From contig JANQDY010000006.1 in NCBI GenBank assembly GCA_028278625.1, positions 26,355-90,354 on the forward strand: 64,000 bases of DNA, read 5' to 3'. The notes below the pieces were generated by a model. That model was not told the DNA's origin and did no database searches. It worked only from the letters and a program-made list of their open reading frames with translations. The stretch comes from Thermodesulfobacteriota bacterium. GTDB lineage: Bacteria > Desulfobacterota > DSM-4660 > Desulfatiglandales > Desulfatiglandaceae. The translations under genes and the position numbers were made by a program. Below, piece after piece: positions 42,981 through 51,097 of this stretch (position 1 is its first letter; each line of letters opens with the position of its first letter).

Positions 42981-43658
42981 CTACGCACGGATCAACCCCT
43001 TGCGAATCGCCATACGGGTCAGTGCCACCACGGAATCTGCTTCAAGTTTTTGCATGATATGATACCGGTGGGTTTCGACGGTCTTTGGACTGATGAACAG
43101 TTTCTTGGCGATCACTTTGGTGCTCTTTCCCCTGGCCAGCAGTAGAAAAACCTCCATTTCTCTTTGGCTCAGTATTTCGGAAATCTCTTTTTCACCGGTT
43201 CCCTGTCCCAATGTTTCCATGTGCCGAACCAGGATGGTGGGCGCCTTGGTGCTGAAGTAGGTTCCGTACCCTTTTACGGCCTTCAACGCCAGAATGAGCT
43301 CATTTAGAGGGTCTTCCTTAAGGACAAATGCGCATACCCCTTCCTTGAAAAGGGTCACCACATATTCCTTATCAGAGTGCATGGTGTAGATGACGATTCG
43401 GGAGTTTGGCGACACTTCCTTGATTCTTCTGGTGGCATCAATGCCGTCCAAGCGGGGCATGGAGATATCGAGGATGATGATATCCGGCCTCAGCTCCTTT
43501 GCTTTCAGGACGGCCTCGTATCCATCGACGGCTTCCCCCACCACCTGAAACTCACTCTCTTTTTCGAGGGCGCTGCGAATCCCTTCGATCACCACACGGT
43601 GATCATCCACCAAAAGGATTGTAGCAGGTTCGTTTTCCTGAATGGATTGTTCTGCCAT
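42981..43658 (-). CDS. NarL/FixJ-family response regulator
   Basis: The 225-residue regulator has a receiver (1-120) with acceptor aspartate in IIILDISMPRLDG and lysine in FVLKEDP, and a LuxR-type helix-turn-helix (about 155-215) with LSQREMEVFLLLARGKSTKVIAKKLFISPKTVETHRYHIMQKL. It should be phosphorylated by the HisKA_3 kinase encoded directly upstream (12-bp gap) and control transcription. Its targets are unknown, but the upstream min and molybdenum-hydroxylase genes are in the same apparent operon. Confidence 0.95.
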   Translation of the reverse strand: MAEQSIQENEPATILLVDDHRVVIEGIRSALEKESEFQVVGEAVDGYEAVLKAKELRPDIIILDISMPRLDGIDATRRIKEVSPNSRIVIYTMHSDKEYVVTLFKEGVCAFVLKEDPLNELILALKAVKGYGTYFSTKAPTILVRHMETLGQGTGEKEISEILSQREMEVFLLLARGKSTKVIAKKLFISPKTVETHRYHIMQKLEADSVVALTRMAIRKGLIRA

Positions 43659-43670
43659 AATTTACCGACA

Positions 43671-44933
43671 TCATGAATCTTCAAGTGGAATCTCCACGAG
43701 AAGATGGGTTCCCTTCCCTTTTGCGGATTCGATGGTCAAATCACCCTTGAGCTGAAAAGCCCGTTCCCGCATGATCATAAGCCCCAAAGAGCTTTTTTTG
43801 CCTGAAAAAAGATCCAGCTCTTTTGGATCGAATCCTGAACCGTTGTCTTCCACGCTCATGCAGACCTTTTGCCCTTTCATCAACAGATTCAAATAGATGT
43901 CTGATGCATCCGCATGTTTCATGATATTCTGGGTTGCCTCCTGGGCGATGCGATAAAAAGCCAGTTCTTTTTCCGGCTGAAAACGCCTGGGGACACCCTT
44001 TTCAAAGAAGTGCGTCTTAATGCCTTTCCGTTCCAGTCCCTTTAAGAGTTGCATCAATGATTGTACAAGGCCAAAGGTATCCAGGACCGGCGGCCTCAAC
44101 TCACGAGAAATATTCTTGATATCGTGGAGAACATGGGTTGCTTTCTGAAGGGCATCGGCAATCCCTCCCCGAAGCATCTCATTTCCAGGGGGGATTTCAG
44201 AAACCACTTGCTCGAGACTCAGTTTCAAGGATGTGAGGCTCTGCCCCACATGGTCGTGAAGGTCTCCCGCAATCCGGCGCCGATCTTCCTCCAGAAGTTC
44301 AATCACCCTTTTTGATAACCGTATTCTCTGGACCTGTTCGTGGCGGAGCCGTTGATTACTCCTCACCAGGTCTGCCTGCAGTTTCGCCTCATCGGTGATG
44401 TCCTTTGACACCACGGTCACGGAACGGACGGTTCCGTCCTTCTCTTTCACCGGGCTCAGGGTCCGCAGATAGTGGTGGCCGTTTTGATAATGCCCCTGGT
44501 GCAGGGAGGCCTTATTTTCCATTACTTGACGGACCCACTCCATGAAAGCAAAGGTTTCCCCTTCATCATGAAAATCACCGTAACGCCTGCCCGAAAGACC
44601 CTCCGGCGCCAGATTGTAGAAGGATCTCATGCGGCTGTTCATGAAAAGATACTCACCTTTTTCATTCACCAGATAGATAAAATCATCCGTGGATTCCACC
44701 AGGGACCGGTATCGGGTCTCGCTCACAGCCAGGGATTCCGCAATCCTGGTCTTCTCCTTAACGGTCTCCCTTAGCTGCCTGTTGGCTGTTTCCAGCTCAG
44801 CGGTTCGTTCGGCAACCCGCTCCTCCAGCCTGTCATGCGCTTTTTTCAGCGCCTTCTGGGACGCTCTGAGCGCCTCGTTCTGCCGTTCCAGTTGGTGCTG
44901 GTAACTCTGCAGTTCTTCAATGAGCCGTTCCAT
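43671..44933 (-). CDS. NarX/DegS-type histidine kinase with PAS domain
   Basis: The 420-residue protein starts with a long coiled coil (about 1-70), then a PAS domain (about 72-190, RYRSLVESTDDFIYLVNEKGEYLFMN), a HisKA_3 dimerisation helix with the histidine in RRIAGDLHDHVGQSLTSLKL, and an ATPase domain with RIAQEATQNIMKHADAS and VEDNGSGFD. No membrane helices are present, so it senses a cytoplasmic signal. ATG 44933 is preferred to the TTG two codons upstream. It lies nine bases after the hydroxylase gene and 12 before its regulator. Confidence 0.95.
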   Translation of the reverse strand: MERLIEELQSYQHQLERQNEALRASQKALKKAHDRLEERVAERTAELETANRQLRETVKEKTRIAESLAVSETRYRSLVESTDDFIYLVNEKGEYLFMNSRMRSFYNLAPEGLSGRRYGDFHDEGETFAFMEWVRQVMENKASLHQGHYQNGHHYLRTLSPVKEKDGTVRSVTVVSKDITDEAKLQADLVRSNQRLRHEQVQRIRLSKRVIELLEEDRRRIAGDLHDHVGQSLTSLKLSLEQVVSEIPPGNEMLRGGIADALQKATHVLHDIKNISRELRPPVLDTFGLVQSLMQLLKGLERKGIKTHFFEKGVPRRFQPEKELAFYRIAQEATQNIMKHADASDIYLNLLMKGQKVCMSVEDNGSGFDPKELDLFSGKKSSLGLMIMRERAFQLKGDLTIESAKGKGTHLLVEIPLEDS

Positions 44934-44942
44934 ACGCAAACC

Positions 44943-47231
44943 CTACAAAAGGCCAGCCCGCCGAAAGTGCCTGAAGAGGACCTCCGGGCTCAAGGGCAAC
45001 TCATTAATGGCAACACCGGTGGCATCCAACAGGGCATTTCGAATGGCGGGGGCGGGTGAAATGACCGGAGGTTCTCCAAGGGATTTGTTTCCGTAGGCGG
45101 AGGTGGGTTCCACGGTTTCCACAAATTCCGCGCAAAGGGTCGGAGCATCCAAAGCCGTCGGGATTTTGTAATCGGAAAAGCTCCGGTTATGGACATATCC
45201 GGTCTTTTCATCCACCTTCAATTCCTCATACAATGCCGCGCCGATCCCCATGGCCATGCCGCCTTCCACCTGACCCTCGGCGCTGACCGGATTCAGGATG
45301 ACCCCCGCATCGTGCACATTTACCATTTCATTGATGTGAACCTTGCACAAAGGAATATCCACGGTGATGTCCACAAAGGTGCAACCGAAGCTGGGCGCAT
45401 TGGCGGTGGTTTTGTGGGAAATATCCGTTGTAATCTGTCCCCCGCGCTCTTTGTGATAATAGGCGTTTTTGGCAACGTCGGCAAGAGACAAAAGACGTTC
45501 ATTGCGCCCATGGGCACGCACCACATGCCCGTCCACCAGATCAAGATCCGGCCGGGGAATCCCCACCATTGCTCCCGCATGATGGAGTATTTTCTCTTTA
45601 AATTCCCGTGCCCCCCGGTAAAGGGCATTTCCGAGCACATAGGCCTGTCTTGAGGCATAGGCACCGGTGTCAAAGGGGAGGAAATCGGTGTCATGGGTCT
45701 CGGCCGGATGAACGTGACTTGAGGGTACTCCGATGGTGTGGGCCGCCATCTGAACCGCCACCGTGTCCAAGCCCTGACCGATCTCCACGGCGCCCACCAC
45801 GAGGTTCACAGAGCCGTCCCGGTTCAGGATCAGTCTTGCGCCGGCAATTTCAACACAAATGGGATAGGTTCCGGATCCAAAACTGCAGCAGGCAACGCCC
45901 AGCCCTTTGCGAATGGGTCCGCTTTTCTGATTCCGATAATCGGCTTTCTTCCGGTCCCACCGGATGTGCTCCCTTCCCTTCATGAGGCATTGGCCCATGC
46001 CGCAGCTTTTGATGTGCACACCCGTGTGCCGGTTGACATCTCCAACCCTTGCAACATTTTTAAGCCTGAAGGCGACCGGATCCATACCGATTCTGCGGGC
46101 TGCGTCATCCATGCTGCATTCAATGGCAAAAAGGGTCTGGGGAACGCCGTAGGCACGCATGGCCCCCGCCACCGGCATATTGGCATAAATGGTTCGTCCT
46201 TCATATGCCATGGCGGCTCGGGGATAGAGATAGCAGGCTTTTGCGCCCCCGGCAGCGGCCACCGCATGGCCATGGGACGCATATGCTCCGGTGATGGAAA
46301 GGGCATTCATCCGGATTGCGGTGAGGGTTCCGTCCTTATTGGCGCCGGTTTTCACATGGATGCGGAAGGGATGACGGGCACGGGTACAGCTGAAGGATTC
46401 CTCCCTCGCAAGAGAGATTCGAACCGCCCGTCCCTTTAGCTTCAAGGTCAGGAAGGCGGCCAAGGGTTCCAGCAGGGTGTCCTGCCGGTTACCGAACCCA
46501 CCCCCCACATGGGGTTTGATGACCCTTGTGCGATGCAAGGGAATATCAAGTGCCCTGCTCACAATGCGCCGCACGATCTGGGGAATCTGGGTGCCGGTCA
46601 CGAGGGTGATCCGACCCTGTTCCGACATGTAAGCGAGTACCGATGGGTTTTCCAAATGGCAGTGCTGCAATAAAGATGTTCGATAATCCCCATGAACACG
46701 GCAATCCGAAGCGTCAAGAGATTTATCAACGTCGCCACCGCACTCAAAAGCGTGAGACCCCACAATGTTTTTCGATCCTTCATGAATCTCTTTGGCCGAA
46801 TCCCCAAGGATCTTTTTCGGGGTCATTAACGGTTCATACACGTCATAATCGACCCGTATCAAACCTAAGGCTTCCTGAGCGACCGCTTCCCGCTCCGCCA
46901 CCACCACGGCGATTTCATCCCCGTAGAATCGGATGTTTTGCGTCAGAATCAATCGATCGGCAACATCCTGGTGGTCGGGGTCCAGGTTGAGGGGATGGCC
47001 TGCCGTGGCAAAGGGGATATCCGGCACATCCTCATAGGTAAAGACAGCCACGACACCGGGATGCGCCCGGGCCTCCTCCACATCAATGGATGCCACCCTG
47101 CCGTGGGCGATGGTACTCCTGAAACACCTGGCCACCAAGGCACGGCCCATTTTAACGTCATCGGTGTAAAGGGCACGGCCCGTGGCCTTGCCAGGCGCAT
47201 CAACACGGAGCAGGGGCTTTCCGATTGCCAT
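44943..47231 (-). CDS. Molybdopterin-binding hydroxylase large subunit (xanthine dehydrogenase family)
   Basis: The 762-residue protein matches the molybdenum-binding subunit of the xanthine dehydrogenase/CO dehydrogenase/aldehyde oxidoreductase family. It shows GGGFGNRQDTLLEPLAAFL, AMRAYGVPQTLFAIECSMD, AVEIGQGLDTVAVQMAA, and the catalytic Glu720 in KSLGEPPVISPAPAIRNAL. These enzymes hydroxylate purines, aldehydes or heterocycles. The partner 2Fe-2S and FAD subunits are not adjacent, so they are elsewhere or the protein works with other partners. It begins 3 bp after minE and is followed by a histidine kinase gene, an odd context. Confidence 0.93.
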   Translation of the reverse strand: MAIGKPLLRVDAPGKATGRALYTDDVKMGRALVARCFRSTIAHGRVASIDVEEARAHPGVVAVFTYEDVPDIPFATAGHPLNLDPDHQDVADRLILTQNIRFYGDEIAVVVAEREAVAQEALGLIRVDYDVYEPLMTPKKILGDSAKEIHEGSKNIVGSHAFECGGDVDKSLDASDCRVHGDYRTSLLQHCHLENPSVLAYMSEQGRITLVTGTQIPQIVRRIVSRALDIPLHRTRVIKPHVGGGFGNRQDTLLEPLAAFLTLKLKGRAVRISLAREESFSCTRARHPFRIHVKTGANKDGTLTAIRMNALSITGAYASHGHAVAAAGGAKACYLYPRAAMAYEGRTIYANMPVAGAMRAYGVPQTLFAIECSMDDAARRIGMDPVAFRLKNVARVGDVNRHTGVHIKSCGMGQCLMKGREHIRWDRKKADYRNQKSGPIRKGLGVACCSFGSGTYPICVEIAGARLILNRDGSVNLVVGAVEIGQGLDTVAVQMAAHTIGVPSSHVHPAETHDTDFLPFDTGAYASRQAYVLGNALYRGAREFKEKILHHAGAMVGIPRPDLDLVDGHVVRAHGRNERLLSLADVAKNAYYHKERGGQITTDISHKTTANAPSFGCTFVDITVDIPLCKVHINEMVNVHDAGVILNPVSAEGQVEGGMAMGIGAALYEELKVDEKTGYVHNRSFSDYKIPTALDAPTLCAEFVETVEPTSAYGNKSLGEPPVISPAPAIRNALLDATGVAINELPLSPEVLFRHFRRAGLL

Positions 47232-47234
47232 GGG

Positions 47235-47495
47235 CTATCTTCTTTTGGCTGAAAGAATGGGCGTATTCAACACCAGTGCCGACAGATCCTCCGAACGCTT
47301 GATATCCAACTTCATGGCATCTGTATCTATCTCAAAATATCTGGATATCACTTCAACAACATCCCGCTGAAGATCCTTCAGAAGATCGTCGGATATCTCA
47401 AGTTTATCGTATACCAGGGCAAATTTCAGTCTTTTCTTGGCCGCCTCCTTGCTACCCTGCCTGCCGAAGAACTTTGCAAAAAACTCGCTGAACAT
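47235..47495 (-). CDS. minE: Cell division topological specificity factor MinE
   Basis: MinE drives MinD off the membrane and sets the pole-to-pole pattern that places the division septum. The 86-residue product has the N-terminal membrane-binding segment MFSEFFAKFFGRQ, the MinD-contact stretch AKKRLKFALVYDKLEISDDLLKDLQRDVVEVISRYFEID, and a C-terminal dimerisation part with KLDIKRSEDLSALVLNTPI. AAGGAG precedes ATG 47495. It is the third gene of minCDE, with a hydroxylase gene starting three bases later. Confidence 0.96.
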   Translation of the reverse strand: MFSEFFAKFFGRQGSKEAAKKRLKFALVYDKLEISDDLLKDLQRDVVEVISRYFEIDTDAMKLDIKRSEDLSALVLNTPILSAKRR

Positions 47496-47504
47496 GGCGT
47501 CTCC

Positions 47505-48305
47505 TTAATTCCTGCGCCGTAGTTTCGAGCCCAGAGAACGCCAGAAGCCTTTGGCTTTATTGGGGTTTTCAATGGGCAAATTGGGCTGGCCATTTAACCG
47601 TTTGGCAATGCGGTGAAAAGCATTGCCTGCTTCAGAATCCTTCTGGAGCACCAGGGGCGTACCCGTGTTGGTGGAGACCACTACCTTTTCATCCATTTTT
47701 ACAAGACCGACAAGGTCGATGGATAGGACTTCCACCACATCTTCGTGGCTCAACATATCCCCCCTGGCCACCATCTCGGGGACAATGCGATTGACGATCA
47801 ATTTGGGGGTGATGGACTTGGCGTATAGAAGTCCGATGATGCGGTCCGCATCCCTCACCGATGAAACCTCCGGCGTACACACCACCAACGCTTCATCCGC
47901 GGCTGCGACCGCGTTTTCAAATCCCCGTTCAATCCCCGCGGGACAGTCCATGAAGATGAAATCGAATCGCGCTCTCAACCCCTTGCTCAACCGGACAATG
48001 TCCTCCGGTGTCAAGCTGTCTTTGTTATCACTTTGAGATGCCGGTATGAGAAAAAGGTTCTCAATTCGCCGGTCTTTGATGGCAGCCTGCCGGATCTTGC
48101 AGCGCCCTCTGGCCACATCCACGATATTGAATACAATGCGGTTCTCAAGGCCCATGACCACATCCAGATTTCTGAGACCGATGTCCATGTCGATCACTGC
48201 CACCTTTTTTCCCTGCATGGCCATGGCAGCGCCAATGCAGGCGGTTGCAGTGGTTTTTCCAACCCCTCCTTTGCCGGAGGTTACAACAATGATTTTTCCT
48301 TCCAA
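47505..48305 (-). CDS. minD: Septum site-determining ATPase MinD
   Basis: The 266-residue ParA-type ATPase has the deviant Walker A VVTSGKGGVGKTTATA, the switch segments VIDMDIGLRNLDVVMG and FIFMDCPAGIERGF, and a C-terminal basic amphipathic end (FWRSLGSKLRRRN) for membrane attachment. With ATP it recruits MinC. The start appears to be TTG 48305, since the conserved MEGKIIVVTSGKGG begins there with GGGGG upstream and no in-frame ATG is close. Between minC and minE. Confidence 0.95.
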   Translation of the reverse strand: MEGKIIVVTSGKGGVGKTTATACIGAAMAMQGKKVAVIDMDIGLRNLDVVMGLENRIVFNIVDVARGRCKIRQAAIKDRRIENLFLIPASQSDNKDSLTPEDIVRLSKGLRARFDFIFMDCPAGIERGFENAVAAADEALVVCTPEVSSVRDADRIIGLLYAKSITPKLIVNRIVPEMVARGDMLSHEDVVEVLSIDLVGLVKMDEKVVVSTNTGTPLVLQKDSEAGNAFHRIAKRLNGQPNLPIENPNKAKGFWRSLGSKLRRRN

Positions 48306-48326
48306 CTGAGCCCCCTTATCGTCCTG

Positions 48327-49058
48327 CTAACGCACCTCGGGCCACGGAAGCCGCCCATAAGGATTGATTTTGAGATAATCTTCCACGCGTATGGAATTGC
48401 CAACAAGGTGTGCAAAGTGCGCGCGGCCTTTCCCGAAGGAGGGAATCCCCGTTACCACATGACCACCGATCTGCAGTTGCTCCGCTTGGAAATCGAGCGC
48501 CAGTATGATTCTCTCCTCATCATCCGGATATCCCGCCGCCGCCTTTCCTCTGAGGCACCCCATCACCAGTATATCACCCCCGGCCACCACTTCAGCTCCC
48601 GGATTGACGTCCCCCATGATGGTCAGGTGTTTCCTGGCGGTCACCTTCTGTCCCGAACGGACCCGGCCGGCCAGCACCAGCACATGGCTTCTGTGGTGCT
48701 GCCAGGATCGGTCCATATCCCGTTTCCGGATCCGCTGATCTTCCCGCCACGCCACATTGCCCATGGGCGGTGCCGGGGCCCAGGACACCTTGTATCGGGT
48801 CTTCAGAAAACTGCCCAGTTCCTTTAGCAATTCCGGTTCATTCTCCCCGTTATCCGTATCCAGTAACACCTTTGAGTTGGGTGAGAGGTCTTTTAGCCGC
48901 TCAAAAAAGGATTTGAGATCCCTTTTCAGCACTTCAACGGATTGCGATGGATCGATGGTTACCCGCAACCCCTCCTCAACACCTTTCACCCTAAACGCCT
49001 GTTCTCTTCCATTCATTCGCAAACTGTTCCCGAACGCGCCAATTATGAAATTCTCCAT
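48327..49058 (-). CDS. minC: Septum site-determining protein MinC
   Basis: MinC is the FtsZ-ring inhibitor delivered by MinD. The 243-residue product has a variable N-terminal domain (about 1-110) and the conserved C-terminal beta-helix (about 135-240), with LVLAGRVRSGQKVTARKHLTIMGDVNPGAEVVAGGDILVMGCLRGKAAAGYPDDEERIILALDFQAEQLQIGG. ATG 49058 fits the conserved start (MENFII); an in-frame codon lies 21 bp upstream. It heads the minCDE set. Confidence 0.93.
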   Translation of the reverse strand: MENFIIGAFGNSLRMNGREQAFRVKGVEEGLRVTIDPSQSVEVLKRDLKSFFERLKDLSPNSKVLLDTDNGENEPELLKELGSFLKTRYKVSWAPAPPMGNVAWREDQRIRKRDMDRSWQHHRSHVLVLAGRVRSGQKVTARKHLTIMGDVNPGAEVVAGGDILVMGCLRGKAAAGYPDDEERIILALDFQAEQLQIGGHVVTGIPSFGKGRAHFAHLVGNSIRVEDYLKINPYGRLPWPEVR

Positions 49059-49289
49059 TCTAGAACCGGCTCGAACCACTGACGATTCCGCCTGCCGGCA
49101 ACGTGCCGCGAATATATCAGATACATCATTTGCGAGTCAAGGAAAAGAAAAGCACAATATATGGGGTTTTCCCGGGACAAACCCTGGAAATTCCAAAGTC
49201 CTTGAAAAGCTGGGAATAAGGGGCATCTAATTTGCTCTGGACCAAGTAAAACCGAATGTGGTAATGAAGCGTCACATTGTGGAGGAAAA

Positions 49290-50090
49290 ATGGGAAAGAA
49301 AATATTGGTGGTCGATAATGATCGACTCATACTGCAATTCATGAAGGACCTCCTCTTGGAAAAGGGACATGAGGTCGTCACTGCCGAAGATGGAATATCA
49401 GCCCTTGAAATCCTGAAAGAGTTCATCCCCGATGTGGCCTTTGTGGATCTTGTGATGCCCAATATCCGCGGCAACAAACTCTGCCGCATCATGAGAAGCA
49501 TGCCTTCCTTGAAGGATCTCTATTTGGTAATTATCTCGGCAACGACCATGGAGGAACTGACACATTTCGAGGAACTTGGTGCCAATGCAGCCATTGCCAA
49601 AGGCCCATTTCCTCAATTCAGGGGGCAGCTCCTCGATATTCTGTCTCAGATCAATGCCGGTGCGTCAAACAAGCCCGAAGAGAGACTTGGTAATACGGGG
49701 CATGATTATGAAAAGGTTTATGAACGTAAGGTCACCAAAGAACTCCTTTATGCGGAGCGGCATCTTGAGGTCATCCTGAACAACATTTGTGAAGGTATTT
49801 TTGAACTCACCCCGGAGGGCAAAATCATTTTCTGCAACAACAAGGGATTTACCCTGTGCGGTCTATCGGAAGCATCGCTTTTGGGGAAACGCTTCCCCGA
49901 GCTTTTCAGAGACGATGACCGCAAGAATATCGAGGCCCTTCTCCTCCAAATGGGGGACGGTCCGCCCGAAATCAGCGACAAGAGCCATGTCAGTCTCGGT
50001 GAAAAACAGATGTCCCTGAAACTCCTGCCGTTGGAAGATATTCTGGGATGGACCATTATTGCCATCCTGACGCCCAATTCCATGGCCTGA
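49290..50090 (+). CDS. Receiver-PAS protein without a kinase domain
   Basis: This 266-residue protein pairs a receiver (about 1-120) with a PAS domain (about 155-260). The receiver has ILVVDNDR, acceptor aspartate in VAFVDLVMPNIRG and lysine in AAIAKGPF; the PAS part has EVILNNICEGIFELTPEGKIIFCNNKGFTLCGLS. There is no histidine kinase, GGDEF or DNA-binding domain, so its output must be by contact. GGAGG precedes ATG 49290. It is divergent from minC over 231 bp, which show no gene. Confidence 0.9.
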   Translation: MGKKILVVDNDRLILQFMKDLLLEKGHEVVTAEDGISALEILKEFIPDVAFVDLVMPNIRGNKLCRIMRSMPSLKDLYLVIISATTMEELTHFEELGANAAIAKGPFPQFRGQLLDILSQINAGASNKPEERLGNTGHDYEKVYERKVTKELLYAERHLEVILNNICEGIFELTPEGKIIFCNNKGFTLCGLSEASLLGKRFPELFRDDDRKNIEALLLQMGDGPPEISDKSHVSLGEKQMSLKLLPLEDILGWTIIAILTPNSMA

Positions 50091-50150
50091 GATACTCGAA
50101 ATAAGGCCGGTGATGTGCTCACACAACCCACCGGATACCCATTGAAGGAT

Positions 50151-50179
50151 TTGACAGTAAAGGAAAAACCGTATAGACT
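50151..50179 (+). promoter_or_regulatory. Candidate promoter of the periplasmic binding protein gene
   Basis: TTGACA (50151-50156) matches the -35 consensus fully. TATAGA (50172-50177) lies 15 bp later, or TAGACT (50174-50179) 17 bp later. The pair sits about 45 bp upstream of the start codon at 50222. Confidence 0.45.
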
Positions 50180-50221
50180 TTCCGTAAACTCCCAAGAATG
50201 GCGTATTGCAGAACGCACCCG

Positions 50222-50959
50222 ATGACCAAGGCATCCCCGCAAATAATTGGCGCCCTGCTGTTAATCATCATCATCTTTTCCAGCTCAAATTCCCACCCCC
50301 AAGAACCTCTCAGGTTTGCAAAGATAATAGAAACACCGGACCAGGTGGTGGGTGCAAAAATTCTGAAATCGATCTACCAGCGCGTGGGGATTCCCATTGA
50401 ATTTATTGAGATGCCCGGCCGGAGAGCCCTGGCCGATTCCAGTGCCGGAACGGTCGATGGCGAGATCCACCGGATCTTCAGTGTGGGAGAGGACTATCCC
50501 ACCCTCATAAGAGTCCCCACCCCCATCAACTATATTGAACCGACGGTTTTTTCAAAGAAGGCTGATTTGAAGATCGATAATTGCGCGGATTTGAAACCCC
50601 AGAGAGTCGGAATCGTTCGAGGCGTACGGCATGCTGAAAATTGCACAAAAGGATTGAAAAACCGCCAGGTGGTGGGCAATAGCCAACTCCTCATGAAGAT
50701 TCTCGACAAAGACCGTGTCGATGCGGTGATTACCGCGCGCATTAACGGCCTTCTCCAGTTGAGGAAGCTCAATTTTGAAGGGATCCATGCCCTCTCGCCC
50801 CCATTGAGCCGTGAACCCCTGTACCATTATCTCCACGAAAAGCATAGAGACCTGGTTCCCAAAATCGACCAGGTGATTCAAGAGATGGAAAAAGACGGTA
50901 CGCTCAAGAATCTTCGGAAACGGGTCACGGAAGAATTGATCGAGAACGCCGGTCCTTAA
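50222..50959 (+). CDS. Periplasmic solute-binding protein, family 3
   Basis: The 245-residue product has a signal peptide (IIGALLLIIIIFSSSNS) and a family 3 (SBP_bac_3) pattern: FAKIIETPDQVVGAKILKSIYQRVGIPIEFIEMPGRRALADSSAGTVDGE, NYIEPTVFSKK, and an ending VIQEMEKDGTLKNLRKRV. It should bind a small ligand in the periplasm. No ABC transporter partner is adjacent; the next gene pair, on the other strand, belongs to a histidine kinase that itself carries three such domains. ATG 50222 fits the signal peptide, but ATG 50198 is possible, and neither has a strong ribosome site. Confidence 0.87.
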   Translation: MTKASPQIIGALLLIIIIFSSSNSHPQEPLRFAKIIETPDQVVGAKILKSIYQRVGIPIEFIEMPGRRALADSSAGTVDGEIHRIFSVGEDYPTLIRVPTPINYIEPTVFSKKADLKIDNCADLKPQRVGIVRGVRHAENCTKGLKNRQVVGNSQLLMKILDKDRVDAVITARINGLLQLRKLNFEGIHALSPPLSREPLYHYLHEKHRDLVPKIDQVIQEMEKDGTLKNLRKRVTEELIENAGP

Positions 50960-51005
50960 AATTAAAATATTCAGTAGAAAGCCAATACCCGCACGCCAAA
51001 GCACA

Positions 51006-51083
51006 CTACATTGCGAGGAAGACGATCGCCGTCACCGCCATAACGATTGACAGTCCGATCCCCACTTTGATATCCCATTTCAG
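51006..51083 (-). CDS. Possible 25-residue hydrophobic small protein or gene remnant
   Basis: A short minus-strand frame just after the cyclase gene reads LKWDIKVGIGLSIVMAVTAI and then VFLAM, ending at 51006. It would form one membrane helix. It starts only with CTG (51083) or GTG and has no visible ribosome site, so it may be a remnant. I report it because the single-helix pattern is striking in an otherwise empty 137-bp gap. Confidence 0.2.
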   Translation of the reverse strand: MKWDIKVGIGLSIVMAVTAIVFLAM

Positions 51084-51097
51084 GCCCGGGAGGTCTT

